A DNA stretch of 64,000 bases. Source: Strigamia acuminata. Its lineage: Eukaryota; Arthropoda; Chilopoda; Geophilomorpha; Linotaeniidae. The position numbers and the translations under genes were made by a program. Location of the stretch: assembly GCA_949358305.1 (NCBI GenBank), contig OX442314.1:1863087-1927086 (forward strand). The letters run 5' to 3'. Positions 1 to 12,200 of the stretch are shown in pieces (the stretch's first letter is position 1; each line of letters starts with the position of its first letter). The notes below the pieces were generated by a model. The model saw only the letters and a list, made by a program, of their open reading frames with translations. It was not told the DNA's origin and did not search any database.

Positions 1-751
1 TGTTCGTCATGTTCATCCACGCCTTGCAGAACGGACTTTTCCGAATTCACGTTCAAAGACAAGGCTTCAGAGTGTGGTCGGCAATTCCTCTCCTAGATGG
101 CATGGTGGTCAGCAGGCGGGTCCTGGGACCCCTCGTGAGGCAAACGGCACTCAATGTGTGTCGGAGACGCCGTTTGGAGAACGATTGGTAATGAAAAATG
201 CCGAAAAAAGTCGAAAAAAGCAAAACTTTATCGATTTCGGATCGGAAATTGAAATAATTGGTTGAAAAATCAAACAATTTATCGATTTTGGATAGAAAAT
301 TAAAAAAATTGATCGAAAAATCAAACAATTTATCGATTTTGGATCGAAAATTTAAAAAATTGATCGAAAAATCAAACAATTTATCGATTTTGGATCGAAA
401 ATTAAAAAAATTGATTGAAAAATCAAACAATTTATCGATTTTGAATCGAAAATTAAAAAAATTGATGAAAAAATCAAACAATTTATCGATTTTGGATCAA
501 AAATTAAAAAAATTGATTGCAAAATCAAACAATTTAATAATGAATTTATCGATTTTGGATAGAAAAATTTAGTAATTTATCGATTTCGGATCGGAAAACT
601 AAATAATTTTGAATCGAATTTTTATTCCAGTTACCAACCACCGCACATGCGAAGAAAATTCAAACTGCAGGAAATAGCAAACAAATATGGCCGACAAATG
701 ACCGAAGCTGAATTTTATACGAGTTTATTTAAAAATTTACATAATGATTAA
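1..751 (+). CDS. 3' end of an unidentified gene (two exons, 5' truncated by window)
   Basis: The window opens inside a gene. The last exon is 631-751: after an acceptor (tttattccag) it reads [20 protein letters not shown] and on to a TAA at 749-751, a basic, lysine/arginine-rich tail that looks coding. It joins in phase 2 to an upstream exon ending at 187 before gtaatg; that frame is open from base 3 and ends in [10 protein letters not shown] second frame of the upstream exon is also open, so its reading frame is less sure than that of the last exon. The intron (188-630) is largely a 51-bp minisatellite. I do not recognise the family. A small RNA-binding or ribosomal-type protein would fit the charge but is only a guess. 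Confidence 0.45.
258..577. repeat. 51-bp minisatellite in intron
   Basis: The word caaacaat recurs at 271, 322, 373, 424, 475 and 526, an exact 51-bp period over about six units. Because 51 is a multiple of three, the array stays open in frames on both strands and makes long spurious ORFs of [17 protein letters not shown]-type repeats. It fills most of the intron of the first, partial gene. Confidence 0.9.
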
Positions 752-800
752 TAATTTTTAAAAAATGAGAAAAAAAAACTTTAAAAAAAAACACCAAAAA

Positions 801-1722
801 TCAAGATTTGTGATTTGTCGTCCATAATCCCGATATATTCACATCCTTAACCGAATTTATAGCATTATGTACGTGTTGAACCAACTCCTCGTGCACCTCG
901 TCAAACGTGCGATCTGCATCCACCAACTGCAAAAATCAAACGAAATAAAACAAATATGTATATATTTATTGGAACTACGTCATCAAACTCACTTTCCAAC
1001 TGCGATCCTTCAACCGCAAATAATTCTCATAAACCTTATTTTGGAATTTCAAGCTCTCGTAGCGCTCGTCGCCGAACCCCGAACGTTCCGCCGCTCGCTG
1101 AGGATTTATATCGAGAAAAAGCACCAAATCTGGCCGCGGCAGACCCACGTCCGGCTGCTTGCACCAATCCATTTCCATCCCCTGAACAACCAATGAAAAA
1201 TCAGAATAAAATATTTCGATTTCGGAATTTCGTTTACCTGTTTCGCTGCGGAAAAAGCGACTCCAGAATACGCGTAACGGTCGATCAGGATGCTGGTTCC
1301 TTCCATCAACTTGTTTTTAATCGTTTCACTGCGAGATTACGTTCCAGAATTTAGTTATTTCATTTTTAATTCGATTTTTTGAGAAAAAATCTTACGCGAA
1401 CTCCCATCTGTTGGCGGAAAATAAATGATGGATCACGTGATCGTCGAGTTGCGATTTTTTCTGCAAATAATCGTGAATTAAAGCTCCTATCATCGTTGTT
1501 CGGTCTAAAAAAATTTATTTGCAATTATTATTTATTATAACACTCCTATTATAATACTATTATAATACTAAAATAAATATATTTCAAACCTGGGAAACGA
1601 AGGAGAATGAGCGCGTGGCCTTCGCGTTTGAATTTGTCAAGCAGTTTCTTCGCTTGACTCGATTTGCCACTTCTGTCGCATCCTTCGAGCACGATTAATG
1701 CGCCTCTGTTCGTGGAATCCAT
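801..1722 (-). CDS. DTYMK: Thymidylate kinase (dTMP kinase), five exons
   Basis: Phosphorylates dTMP to dTDP in dTTP synthesis. Exons on the minus strand are 1722-1590, 1504-1396, 1328-1238, 1181-993 and 926-801: 648 nt, 215 residues, close to the ~212 of animal DTYMK. The P-loop [10 protein letters not shown] lies near residue 15. The DR(Y/F) motif appears as [11 protein letters not shown], followed by [20 protein letters not shown], and the lid-type stretch is [11 protein letters not shown]. Every junction keeps frame, for example [12 protein letters not shown] across intron 1. The chosen start is [14 protein letters not shown] at 1722, which matches the usual cytosolic N-terminus. The frame stays open upstream to an ATG at 1815, adding a possible mitochondrial presequence (see findings). 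It diverges from RNF8. Identity is very secure; the start is less so. Confidence 0.95.
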
Positions 1723-1815
1723 GGCTGGTTTTGTCGTTGAGAACAAGCGCGGGAAAACGAACCAACAGAACAAGCGCCAATTCATAACGGCCGGGCCATT
1801 CATATCAACAAACAA

Positions 1816-2420
1816 CCTAGTACGTCATTGAACAATATGACGTCATTTTATAAACGGCCATGATTGACTCAAATTCGAGCTGCAAGTGCGCTTGTGCGGC
1901 GGCATCTAGTGGCCATATTGAAATAAAATAAAATAAAATAAAATTTGATTCTATTTAAAATAAATATGTAAAAAATAAATGACGCTCTGCAGCTTTTTTT
2001 CATTGATTGCGTACGACAAGAATTTGATTCCGTTTATTTTCTTCTTCGTAGATCAGATCTGAGATCAAGGGTCAAGACCAAAGGTCTAAAACTAAGAGCA
2101 ATGACGTCACGAATGATTTTTAAATGTCTCCTACAGGACTCCGTAATGATGCGACAGTGGCTCTACCGGTGAGCCAAGACGGAAACAATGCCTGTAGTGA
2201 AGGCGCGCGGTACGATACGAGCTATCACGGTGCAGGTTGACCAGTAAATTGTTTTAATTCCATTCTATATCACTATCGGTGCTGAATTCTTATCTTTTAG
2301 ATTTTCTTGAAAAAAAATTGATTTCCTTAGCGACGGTTGCAGGCCTTGTGTTGTTAGGTTGGCATTGTGGCTTATTTTGTTTGTTTATTTACCTTTCATC
2401 TTAGGACGATCCGTTAAAAA
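1816..2420. promoter_or_regulatory. Shared divergent promoter region of DTYMK and RNF8
   Basis: About 600 bp separates the outermost DTYMK start codon (minus) from the RNF8 start (plus), with no other gene between. A likely 5'-UTR intron of RNF8 runs from a gtgagc donor near 2170 to an acceptor (catcttag) just before 2405. A short aaaat microsatellite lies at 1920-1945. No TATA box stands out. That this is a bidirectional promoter is inferred from geometry only. Confidence 0.45.
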
Positions 2421-5400
2421 ATGAATCCAGTTCCAGAGGCCGACGACGCGTTTTTAATCGCTTCCGAGGCCACTTCGAAGTGCAGCGATCTCGAGAGCCC
2501 GATCATCGTACTAAACAAGGATACGGTAGTGCGGGAAATTGAAATTTTGATTGTGTTTGACTCATTTTTTGTGTATTTTTTGTTTAGTTTACTGTTGGGC
2601 GGTCGATTGACGCAAATTTCACTATTAATTCGCCGATCGTGTCGCGGATACACGCTCTTTTTAATAGGGATAAGCAAATGTGGACAGTAATGGACAATAA
2701 GGTTGAAGTTGGAATGGTTTCTTGAATTTCTGTGAATTTTATTGAATTTCTAAGAATTTTATTCAATTTTATTGAATTTTTAAGAATTTTATTGAATTAT
2801 ATTGAATTTCAATGAATTTTATTGAATTTCTATGAATTTTATTGAATTTCTATGAATTTTATTGAATGTTTAAGAATTTTATTGAATTTCTAAGAATTTT
2901 ATTGAATTTCTAAGAATTTTTTTGAATTTCTAAGAATTTTATTCAATTCTATTGAATTTTTAAGAATTTTATTGAAATTTTAAGAATTTTTAAGAAATTT
3001 TAAGAATTTTTAAGAATTTTATTGAATGTTTAAGAATTTTATTGAATTTTTATCAATTTTATTGAATTTCTTTCAATTTTATTGAATTTCTTTCAATTTT
3101 ATTGAATTTCTTTCAATTTTATTGAATTTCTTTCAATTTTATTGAATTTCTTTCAATTTTATTGAATTTCTTTCAATTTTATTGAATTTCTTTCAATTTT
3201 ATTGAATTTCTTTCAATTTTATTGAATTTCTTTCAATTTTATTGAATTTCTTTCAATTTTATTGAATTTCTTTCAATTTTATTGAATTTCTTTCAATTTT
3301 ATTGAATTTTTATCAATTTTATTGAATTTCTTACAATTTTATTGAATTTTTTTCAATTTTATTAAATTTCTATCACTTTTGTTTTGGATTTCTAACATTT
3401 CTTACGATTTTTATAAATTGTTTAGAATATTTTTGTATTTTTTGAATTATTTTTGTGTTTTGTGTTTTTGAATTTTCTCATGATTCATTTTTATTGTGAA
3501 AATTGTTATTAGACTTTTTTTTTTTCATTATTTGAATTAAAATTAAATTCTTTTTGAATTTATTGAAAATTTTCGAATCAAAATTAATTTCTTTTTGCAT
3601 TTTTTGAAATTTTTCAAATTGAAATTAAATTCTTTTTGAATCATTTAAAAATTTTTCGAAATTTATTTGAATTAAAATCCAAAAAATTTTAATTTTGATA
3701 TTTCTATTTGTATTTGATCTTTCCTTTGATTTTTTTTCCCTACAGAGTTTGAACGGAGTTTACATTGACGGCATTAAATTAGAAGCGCACACGCCCAGAA
3801 CCTTAACCGAAGGCAACGTGGTTTGTTTCGGCGCAAAAACCCCGACCGAAGAATTCTCCTTCTCCTTTTCCTACTCGACGGAACACGTGCACGAAATGTC
3901 CAACTACCCGCCGCCAAAAAGGCGAAAAATCTCCACCGAGGACGACCAAGCAGCGCGCGAGAAGGAAAGACTCGAAAAGGAAGTGCAGCGCATGCAAACC
4001 GAGCTGGAATGCAAGCGCGAGGTGGAATTAACGCTCAAACAGACGCTGCAGAACAAGGAAAAGGAATTTGAGAACAAAATGGTAAAAAATAATAAATTAA
4101 TTAAAAAATTTGATTAAAAAATATGAAAATTTTAGATGCAAGAAAAGGAAAATGTGCGACAGTTGTTTGAAATGCAATTGAAGAAGCAGTTGGAGGAGTT
4201 GGAGAGAAATATGATTGGTCAGGTGGACGCGCACCAGTCGCAGTTGATGTTGGTGGACGACGACGAAACGGACGCTGTTAAGAGCGAGTTGGAGAAGGCG
4301 CTCAAAGTAAAGGAGGAGCATCTGACGTTGTTGCGGCGTGAATTGAAAAATATGTCGGAAAAACAGAGGGAGAGTGAGCAGGAGGTGAATACAAGTAGGA
4401 AGGAGATTGTGTCCAAGTTGAATTCGATGCTGGAGACTGAGCTCGAGTGCTGTATATGTTCGGAGATCATCATTAAGGTGATTGATATGAGTATTCTATC
4501 ATTTTTTGGAGAAATTGTTGATATTTTTGGAGAAATTGTTGATATTTTTTGAGAAATTTGATAATTTTCGATAATATTGGGCATATTTTCGATACATTTT
4601 GATCATATTTGGCCACTTTTCGATACATTTTGATTATATTTGGCCATTTTTCGATATGTTTTGATTATATTTGGCCACTTTTCGATACATTTTGATTATA
4701 TTTGGCCACTTTTCTATACATTTTGATTATATTTGGCCATTTTTCGATATGTTTTGATTATATTTGGCCATTTTTCAAGAGATTTTGATTATGTTTGGCC
4801 ATTTTTCAAGAGATTTTTGATTAGATTTGGCCATTTCTCGAAATTTTTTGATGATTTTCAATAATATTTGGCTATTTTTCGAAAAATTTTGATAATTTTC
4901 AATAATATTTGGCAATTTTCGAGAAATTTTGAAAATTCTAGACATTTTAGCTAAATTTTGAGATTTTTTACAAGATTTAGAATTTGTTTTTTCAAATTCT
5001 CAAATTTGAGACTTTTTTTGCATAAATTTTTGGATAATTTGAGAATTTGCATAAATTTTTCGCAATTTTTTAGAATTTCCATCACTTTTTATGTTTTTAA
5101 AGACACTTGAATTTTCCATTACATTTCTAGAAGATTTGAGAATTTTCATAAATTTTTAGAAAATTTCTAGATTTACCATGAAATCTTAAGGAAATCATTA
5201 GAATTTTCACAAATTTATACAAAATTTTAAGAATTTTCACAAATTTATACAAAATTTTAAGAATTTTCACAAATTTACACAAAATTTTAAGAATTTTCAC
5301 AAATTTATACAAAATTTTAACAATTTTCACAAATTTATACAAAATTTTAAGAATTTTCATAAATTTTTAGAAAGTTATTAAAATTTTCACAAAATTTTAA

Positions 5401-5946
5401 CAATTTTATTTTATTTTTTTTTGTATTTTTATTTTTTTTATACAAAATTTGAGTAATTTTTTTAGAAATTCACATGACATCTCATTCATTTATAAATTTC
5501 TCAAAAAACCTTCAAATCCCCCACAATTTTTACCGAATCCATCTTAAAAAAAATTTTTAAAAAAATCTAAATCAATTCTACGTACCCCAAAAAAAAATCT
5601 CAATCTTTTCTCTGAAATCTCAATTCAAAAACCCAACTTCCATTCCCACTAATTCCAAAAATGTGACCAATTGCAGGCCGTCGTCCTAAACTGCTCGCAC
5701 TCGTTCTGCTCCTTCTGCATCAGCGAATGGAAACGAAAAAAATGCGAATGTCCCGTTTGCCGCGCCGACATCACCAGTCAAACACCCTCCCGCCTCCTAG
5801 ACTCAATCATCGACCTAATGGTCGAATCGTGGTCCCCAGAACTCAAAACCCGTCGCTCCATCATCGTCCAATCGCGCACGACCGACGAAATCGTTCTCTC
5901 TTCAGACTCCGAATCCTACAACGACAGCGACGACGACGACGAGTGA
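2421..5946 (+). CDS. RNF8: E3 ubiquitin ligase RNF8-like (FHA, coiled coil, RING)
   Basis: Five phase-0 exons: 2421-2525, 2588-2701, 3746-4081, 4136-4477 and 5677-5946, giving 388 residues (human RNF8 has 485). Residues ~33-120 form an FHA domain with the phosphothreonine-binding signature: GRS, then SRIH, then NGVYIDG. Residues ~140-285 are charged and leucine/glutamate-rich, a coiled coil. Residues 290-327 are a C3HC4 RING: C290xxC293, C305-x-H307, C310xxC313, C324xxC327. The acidic tail ends in DSDDDDE. FHA-coiled coil-RING order identifies RNF8, the ligase that reads phosphorylated MDC1 at DNA breaks; CHFR has its RING in the middle and a PBZ finger. Introns 2 and 4 are swollen by minisatellites, while intron 3 is 54 bp. 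A poly(A) signal lies 13 bp past the stop. Confidence 0.88.
2702..3380. repeat. 20-bp minisatellite in RNF8 intron 2
   Basis: Unit attgaatttctttcaatttt, 20 bp, at least twelve exact tandem copies between 3061 and 3300, with degenerate variants (attgaatttctaagaatttt) on both flanks. Two AATTT tracts per unit sit 10 bp apart. It occupies most of the 1044-bp intron. Confidence 0.95.
4560..4850. repeat. ~30-bp minisatellite, first array of RNF8 intron 4
   Basis: Degenerate tandem copies of a unit containing tatttggccatttttcgata, spaced about 29-31 bp, eight or so copies. No gene on either strand. Confidence 0.8.
5190..5400. repeat. 30-bp minisatellite, second array of RNF8 intron 4
   Basis: Unit of 30 bp containing cacaaatttatacaaaattt, about five near-perfect copies. 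On the reverse strand it gives a spurious FVKILKILYK repeat ORF. Confidence 0.85.
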
Positions 5947-5958
5947 AACGAAACACAA

Positions 5959-5964
5959 AATAAA
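5959..5964 (+). terminator. Poly(A) signal of RNF8
   Basis: AATAAA 13 bp after the RNF8 stop codon. The GALNT2 start is only about 300 bp further on, so RNF8 must terminate quickly. Confidence 0.6.
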
Positions 5965-6255
5965 GACAAAAAGCAATTGAAAATTGTTTATTTTCCCTGT
6001 AAAACCTATTTAATAAACATTAAACCAAACAATTATGTCCTTGAAAAAGCGAAAATGTCGCCCGAAATAATCTAAAATGACGTTATTTAGTGATCAAAGA
6101 GTTTCACTGTCGAGTGATTCACCGCTTAGCAGACGACCTTTCCTTCCCTCTGTCGTCTCGCGAGACCAACGAGACTCGCTTCTCGCATTCGTCTGCACGC
6201 AACGTGCCGGGCTGCAGCTTGCAGGTGCGGGCGAGATCGCACGGAGCGGCGCGAT

Positions 6256-9200
6256 ATGCGCCGGGACCGCAAACTCCGTTTTCTTTTCCTTACAGTGAGC
6301 GCCGTAGCCATCATAATCTACTCGTTTTACGGCGATTTGGACATCTGGCGCCGCTCCAACACGAAACGAAGAAAGGTAAGCGACAGAACTCGACGAAAAA
6401 AATAACCCAAAAATTCGGCTTCACCGCGTAACGTTAGCCCAAGAACAGCACCTGTGTTTGCTCATGAATTAAACGAGCAAGAAAACAGGATGTATGATCC
6501 ACCACCGCCACCTCCCTGGTGTCAAGTTTTGACATATGACAACAAATGCGCGACGGCCCACACGAGTCATAAATCTCAACTCCCGCCCTTAGATGCATTT
6601 CCCCGAGCCGGATAACGCCAGGACGATCCCTAACGTCGCAAGTGTGATGGAAAGCCGAGGCGGGCGACCGGTGTCATCTTGTTTTACTCGTTTTTCTCGT
6701 TTTTCTCGTTTTCAGTCGCAACCACCCACGCAACTCGTGTTATTCGACCAGGACGATTACGTTCGAGGTGAAAAATATTTACAATTCGCCACAAGGGATC
6801 CGTACAGACGACACGCTTTTAATCTCGACGCCACCAATCGTCTACGCAGCGACCGACACGTGCCAGACACCAGACACAACAGGTGAAAAAAACATTATTT
6901 TTTCATTTTAAATTTAATTAATTTGTCTTTTATTTTTTATTTAGGTGTGGTTCGGCGACCTACGACTACGATTCGCTTCCTTCAGCGAGCGTCGTGATCG
7001 CTTTTCACAACGAAGCTCGTTCGGTGCTTTTGCGGACATTAATTAGGTGAGGGAAAATCCGATTAAAGAAAGAACGACTCCGTAAAAGGAAACGTGAGAT
7101 AAGTTATTCTGTCATTACTCATTAGGGAGCATCCACAAATGGTGTCGTGTGTTGTACGGCAATGGGGTGACATTTATATGACATCATTTATGGCCGTTCC
7201 CGACATCATTTTAGAGTAGTGCGTGGGTGGTTGTCAAATGCGCCGACAGGTGTGTTGATGTCGCCCTTTTCTGACCTTGCTCGCTCCATTAATTCCGATC
7301 GGTCACGTCCTATTTTTATGAATAATTTTTTTTTTTTTTTAGTGTTCTCAATCGCACTCCGCCTTCGCTAATCGAAGAAATAATTCTAATCGACGATTTC
7401 AGCGACGATGGTAAGTCAAGCTGTGTGTCTGGCCAGTGGTCAATGAACCAGGAAGATTTGGACTTAAAATTGAAAATAATTTTTTTTTCATCTAAATATG
7501 GCGCCGCCTTATCTAGATTTGATAAAGATAAGGTTAGGTTAGGGGTGTCATGGAGGGGGGTCTATCATAAATTAAGTTTGCGTTTTTATTTTTTGGTCTA
7601 ACATTTGATTTTTCGATCTAAAATTGGATTTTTTTTGGCCTAAATTTGAGTTTTTCATCATTTTTTTTACCTAAAATTGGATTTTTTCGCCTAAAATTGG
7701 ATTTTTTTTAGCCTTAAATTGGATTTTTTGGCCTTAAATTGGATTTTTTGGCTTAAAATTGAATTGCCGGCCTAAAATTGGATCTTTTGGCTAAAATTGG
7801 ATTTTTTAGCCTAAAATTGGATTTTTTAGCCTAAAATTGGATTTTTTGGCCTTAAATTGGATTTTTTGGCTTAAAATTGAATTTCCGGCCTAAAATTGGA
7901 TCTTTTGGTCTAAATTTGGATTTTTTGACCTAAAATTGGATTTTTTTTCCTAAAATTCGATTTTTTTAAACCTGAAATTGAATATTTTGGCCTAAAATTG
8001 GATTTTTTTGGCCTAAAATTGGATTTTTTGGCCTTAAATTGGATTTTTTGGCTTAAAATTGAATTTCCGGCCTAAAATTGGATCTTTTGGTCTAAATTTG
8101 GATTTTTTGACCTAAAATTGGATTTTTTTTCCTAAAATTCGATTTTTTTAAACCTGAAATTGAATATTTTGGCCTAAAATTGGATTTTTTTGGCCTAAAA
8201 TTGGATTTTTTTGGCCTAAAATTGGATTTTTTTGGCCTAAAATTGGATTTATTTGCCCTAAAATTGGATTTTTTTGTCCTAAAATTTGATTTTTTTTGGC
8301 CTGAAAATGGATTTTTAGGATTTATCGGCCTAAATTTGAACATTTTTGGTCTAAAAATCAGTTTTTGGCCTACAAATGAAAGGCCAGCCCAAGACTTGTC
8401 TTTTTATCTATGCTAAAATCCGCCTGTGATGCACCGACTTGGCTTTATCATTTCATTGAGCGTGAAATTACGATTCTCGGTCGGGATTTTTAAATTACAC
8501 GTCAACGAGTTTACGAGTTTATAAAAAGACGAAACGGGGCCGTTGGCTCGAGACAAGTCCAAACAAGAGCTCAAATTGGCTGTAAATTTGGAGCGAATCG
8601 GCTCTTTTCCGCCATTTTGCTTCGTCTATTTATAGAACCGGTTGGCCGTGATTTTTTCCCCCAAATGTCGCATTTCCATTTTATTATTAATATTATTATT
8701 TTTTTTGGACGTTTCATTAAAATATTTAATTAAAAGTCCATTTTTTTCCGGGTTTTTACTGACTCACTCGGTTCTCACGGTGAAAAGGAAATGAAATATG
8801 TAACAAAGAGTTGATGCCCTCGTTTTGGCCTTAGATGACGCCATTTTTTTTAAAAAAAAATTCCTTTTTTAGCACTAGATGGCTTTCTGCTCGAGGTTTT
8901 ACCAAAAGTTCGACTATTTCGAAACGAAAAACGTCAAGGTAAATTAAAATCCAAATAAAAATGCAAACAAAAAATTAAATTCCAAATTTCATTTATTTCC
9001 GTTTTTTAGGCTTAATCCGATCCCGGGTTTTGGGTGCGGAGCTATCCCGGGCGGACATTTTGGTCTTTTTAGACAGCCATTGCGAAGTGAACGTAGATTG
9101 GCTGGAACCGATGGTCCAAGAGGTCGTAAAGGTGACATTTCTAAATTAAATTAAATTAAATTTTTAATTTAAAAAAAAAATAATTTTTTTTAGAACCCGC

Positions 9201-12200
9201 ACGCTCTCGTGAGTCCCGTGATCGACGTGATCGACGTTGACACATTTGAATACCGCGCCTCGTCCTCGGATCTCCGCGGAGGGTTCGAATGGAATTTACG
9301 CTTCAAATGGATCCCACTGAGCGAAACCCAAAAAATGTCACGTTCCGACCCGACCGAGCCATTCGAGTAAATAAATCGACTTCGATCGCAGGAAGTCGTT
9401 AAAACTAACCCGAAATAAATCCAAACCCTAACCCGAACTCTTTTTTGTATCTCAAAAAAGAAGTCCCACGATCGCGGGAGGACTTTTCGCCATCGACCGA
9501 GTTTGGTTCGACAAATTGGGCAAATACGACAAATCCCTCGAGATCTGGGGCGGCGAAAACTTCGGTAAGATGCTCGTAAACAATTCTAGATAATAAAATC
9601 TAAAAAAATCTAACCGGAAACGGCCGACAAACGACAGAAATCTCGCTAAAAACGTGGTTGTGCGGCGGCTCGCTCCTCATCGCGCCGTGCAGCCGCGTGG
9701 GTCACGTGTTCCGGCCGCGTCATCCCTACTCGTTCCCGGATGGAAACTCCAACACGTATTCGCGCAACTGCGGCCGCATCGTCGAGGTGTGGCTGGACGA
9801 ATACAAGCGGTTTTTCTACGAGGCGCGACCGGAAGCCCGCGACCAGCCAATAGGAAGCGTGCAGCAGCAGCGCCAGTTCCGTCAGAACCTGCGCTGCAAG
9901 CCGTTCAAGTGGTACTTGGACAACGTTTATCCGGAACTCGAGTGCGCAGGCGCAAAATGCAAAGAGGAAGTGGTTGGTTTGGCTGACTGTTTTCTTGGTT
10001 TTAGGATGCCCAGCGGCGACGATTTAGGGTTGGGTCAATTAAAACAGGGCGAAATGTGTTTACTGTTCGACACGAGGGTGTTGCTCACCACCTGCGTCCT
10101 CGACACACCCTCGCAGGTGAGTGATCGCAGCGCCGCATCTTCTTCCTTTTTCGACATCACCTATTCCTTTGGAGTGTAAATAAATAATACGGAGTAAACA
10201 ATAAATACGGTATTTTACCAAATAAGAGCCGCGGCTCTTATTCAAAACGGGCAGTCTGAGTCGCGGCTCTTAATCGAGGGCGGCTCTTATTACAATTGTT
10301 TACCATATTTTGATTGGAATTTCAATTTTTTCATTGAAGTTTTACTTTTTTCCATTAAAATTTCACTTTTTTTCTTTGAAAATTCACATTTCAGCTGAAA
10401 TCTCACTTTTTTCAGCTGAAATTTCACTTTTTCAGCTGAAATTTTACTTTTTCAGCTGAAATTTCACTTTTTCAGCTGAAATTTTACTTTTTCTGCTGAA
10501 ATTTCACTTTTCAGCTGAAATTTCAGTTTTTTCTGCTGAAATTTAAAATTTCACTTTTTTCAGATGAAATCTCACTTTTTTCAGCTGAAATCTCACTTTT
10601 TTCAGCTGAAATCTCACTTTTTTCAGCTGAAATCTCACTTTTTTCAGCCGAAATTTCACTTTTTCTGCTGAAATTTCACTTTTCAGCTGAAATTTTAGTT
10701 TTTTCTGCTGAAATTTAAAATTTAACTTTTTTCAGCTGAAATCTCACTTTTTTCAGCTGAAATCTCACTTTTTTCAGCTGAAATCTCACTTTTTTCAGCT
10801 GAAATCTCACTTTTTTCAGCTGAAATCTCACTTTTTTCAGCTGAAATCTCACTTTTTTCAGCTGAAATCTCACTTTTTTCAGCTGAAATCTCACTTTTTT
10901 CAGCTGAAATTTCACTTTTTCAGCTGAAATTTCACTTTTTCAGCTGAAATTTCACTTTTTCAGCTGAAATTTCACTTTTTCAGCTGAAATTTCACTTTTT
11001 CAGCTGAAATTTCACTTTTTCAGCTGAAATCTCACTTTTTCAGCTGAAATTTCACTTTTTCAGCTGAAATTTCACTTTTTCAGCTGAAATTTTACTTTTT
11101 TAGCTGAAATCTCACTTTTTTCAGCTGAAATTTCACTTTTTCTGCTGAAATTTCACTTTTTCAGCTGAAATTTCACTTTTTCAGCTGAAATTTTACTTTT
11201 TCAGCTGAAATTTCACTTTTTCAGCTGAAATTTCACTTTTCAGCCGCAATTTCACTTTTTTCAGCTGAAATCTCACTTTTTTCAGCTGAAATTTCACTTT
11301 TTCAGCTGAAATTTTACTTTTTCAGCTGAAATTTCACTTTTTCAGCTGAAATTTTACTTTTTCAGCTGAAATTTCACTTTTTCAGCTGAAATTTTACTTT
11401 TTCTGCTGAAATTTCACTTTTCAGCTGAAATTTCAGTTTTTTCTGCTGAAATTTAAAATTTCACTTTTTTCAGATGAAATCTCACTTTTTTCAGCTGAAA
11501 TCTCACTTTTTTCAGCTGAAATCTCACTTTTTTCAGCTGAAATCTCACTTTTTTCAGCCGAAATTTCACTTTTTCTGCTGAAATTTCACTTTTCAGCTGA
11601 AATTTTAGTTTTTTCTGCTGAAATTTAAAATTTAACTTTTTTCAGCTGAAATCTCACTTTTTTCAGCTGAAATCTCACTTTTTTCAGCTGAAATCTCACT
11701 TTTTTCAGCTGAAATCTCACTTTTTTCAGCTGAAATCTCACTTTTTTCAGCTGAAATCTCACTTTTTTCAGCTGAAATCTCACTTTTTTCAGCTGAAATC
11801 TCACTTTTTTCAGCTGAAATTTCACTTTTTCAGCTGAAATTTCACTTTTTCAGCTGAAATTTCACTTTTTCAGCTGAAATTTCACTTTTTCAGCTGAAAT
11901 TTCACTTTTTCAGCTGAAATTTCACTTTTTCAGCTGAAATCTCACTTTTTCAGCTGAAATTTCACTTTTTCAGCTGAAATTTCACTTTTTCAGCTGAAAT
12001 TTTACTTTTTTAGCTGAAATCTCACTTTTTTCAGCTGAAATTTCACTTTTTCTGCTGAAATTTCACTTTTTCAGCTGAAATTTCACTTTTTCAGCTGAAA
12101 TTTTACTTTTTCAGCTGAAATTTCACTTTTTCAGCTGAAATTTCACTTTTCAGCCGCAATTTCACTTTTTTCAGCTGAAATCTCACTTTTTTCAGCTGAA

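Noticed and set aside
257-577. CRISPR-like array (regular 51-bp period)
   Set aside because: No unique spacers; the whole unit repeats, and the context is an animal intron.
9968-10003. Possible 35-nt intron in GALNT2 exon 9 (gtggtt...ttttag)
   Set aside because: Removing it shifts frame and destroys the lectin domain; read through, the frame continues to a perfect gtgagt donor.
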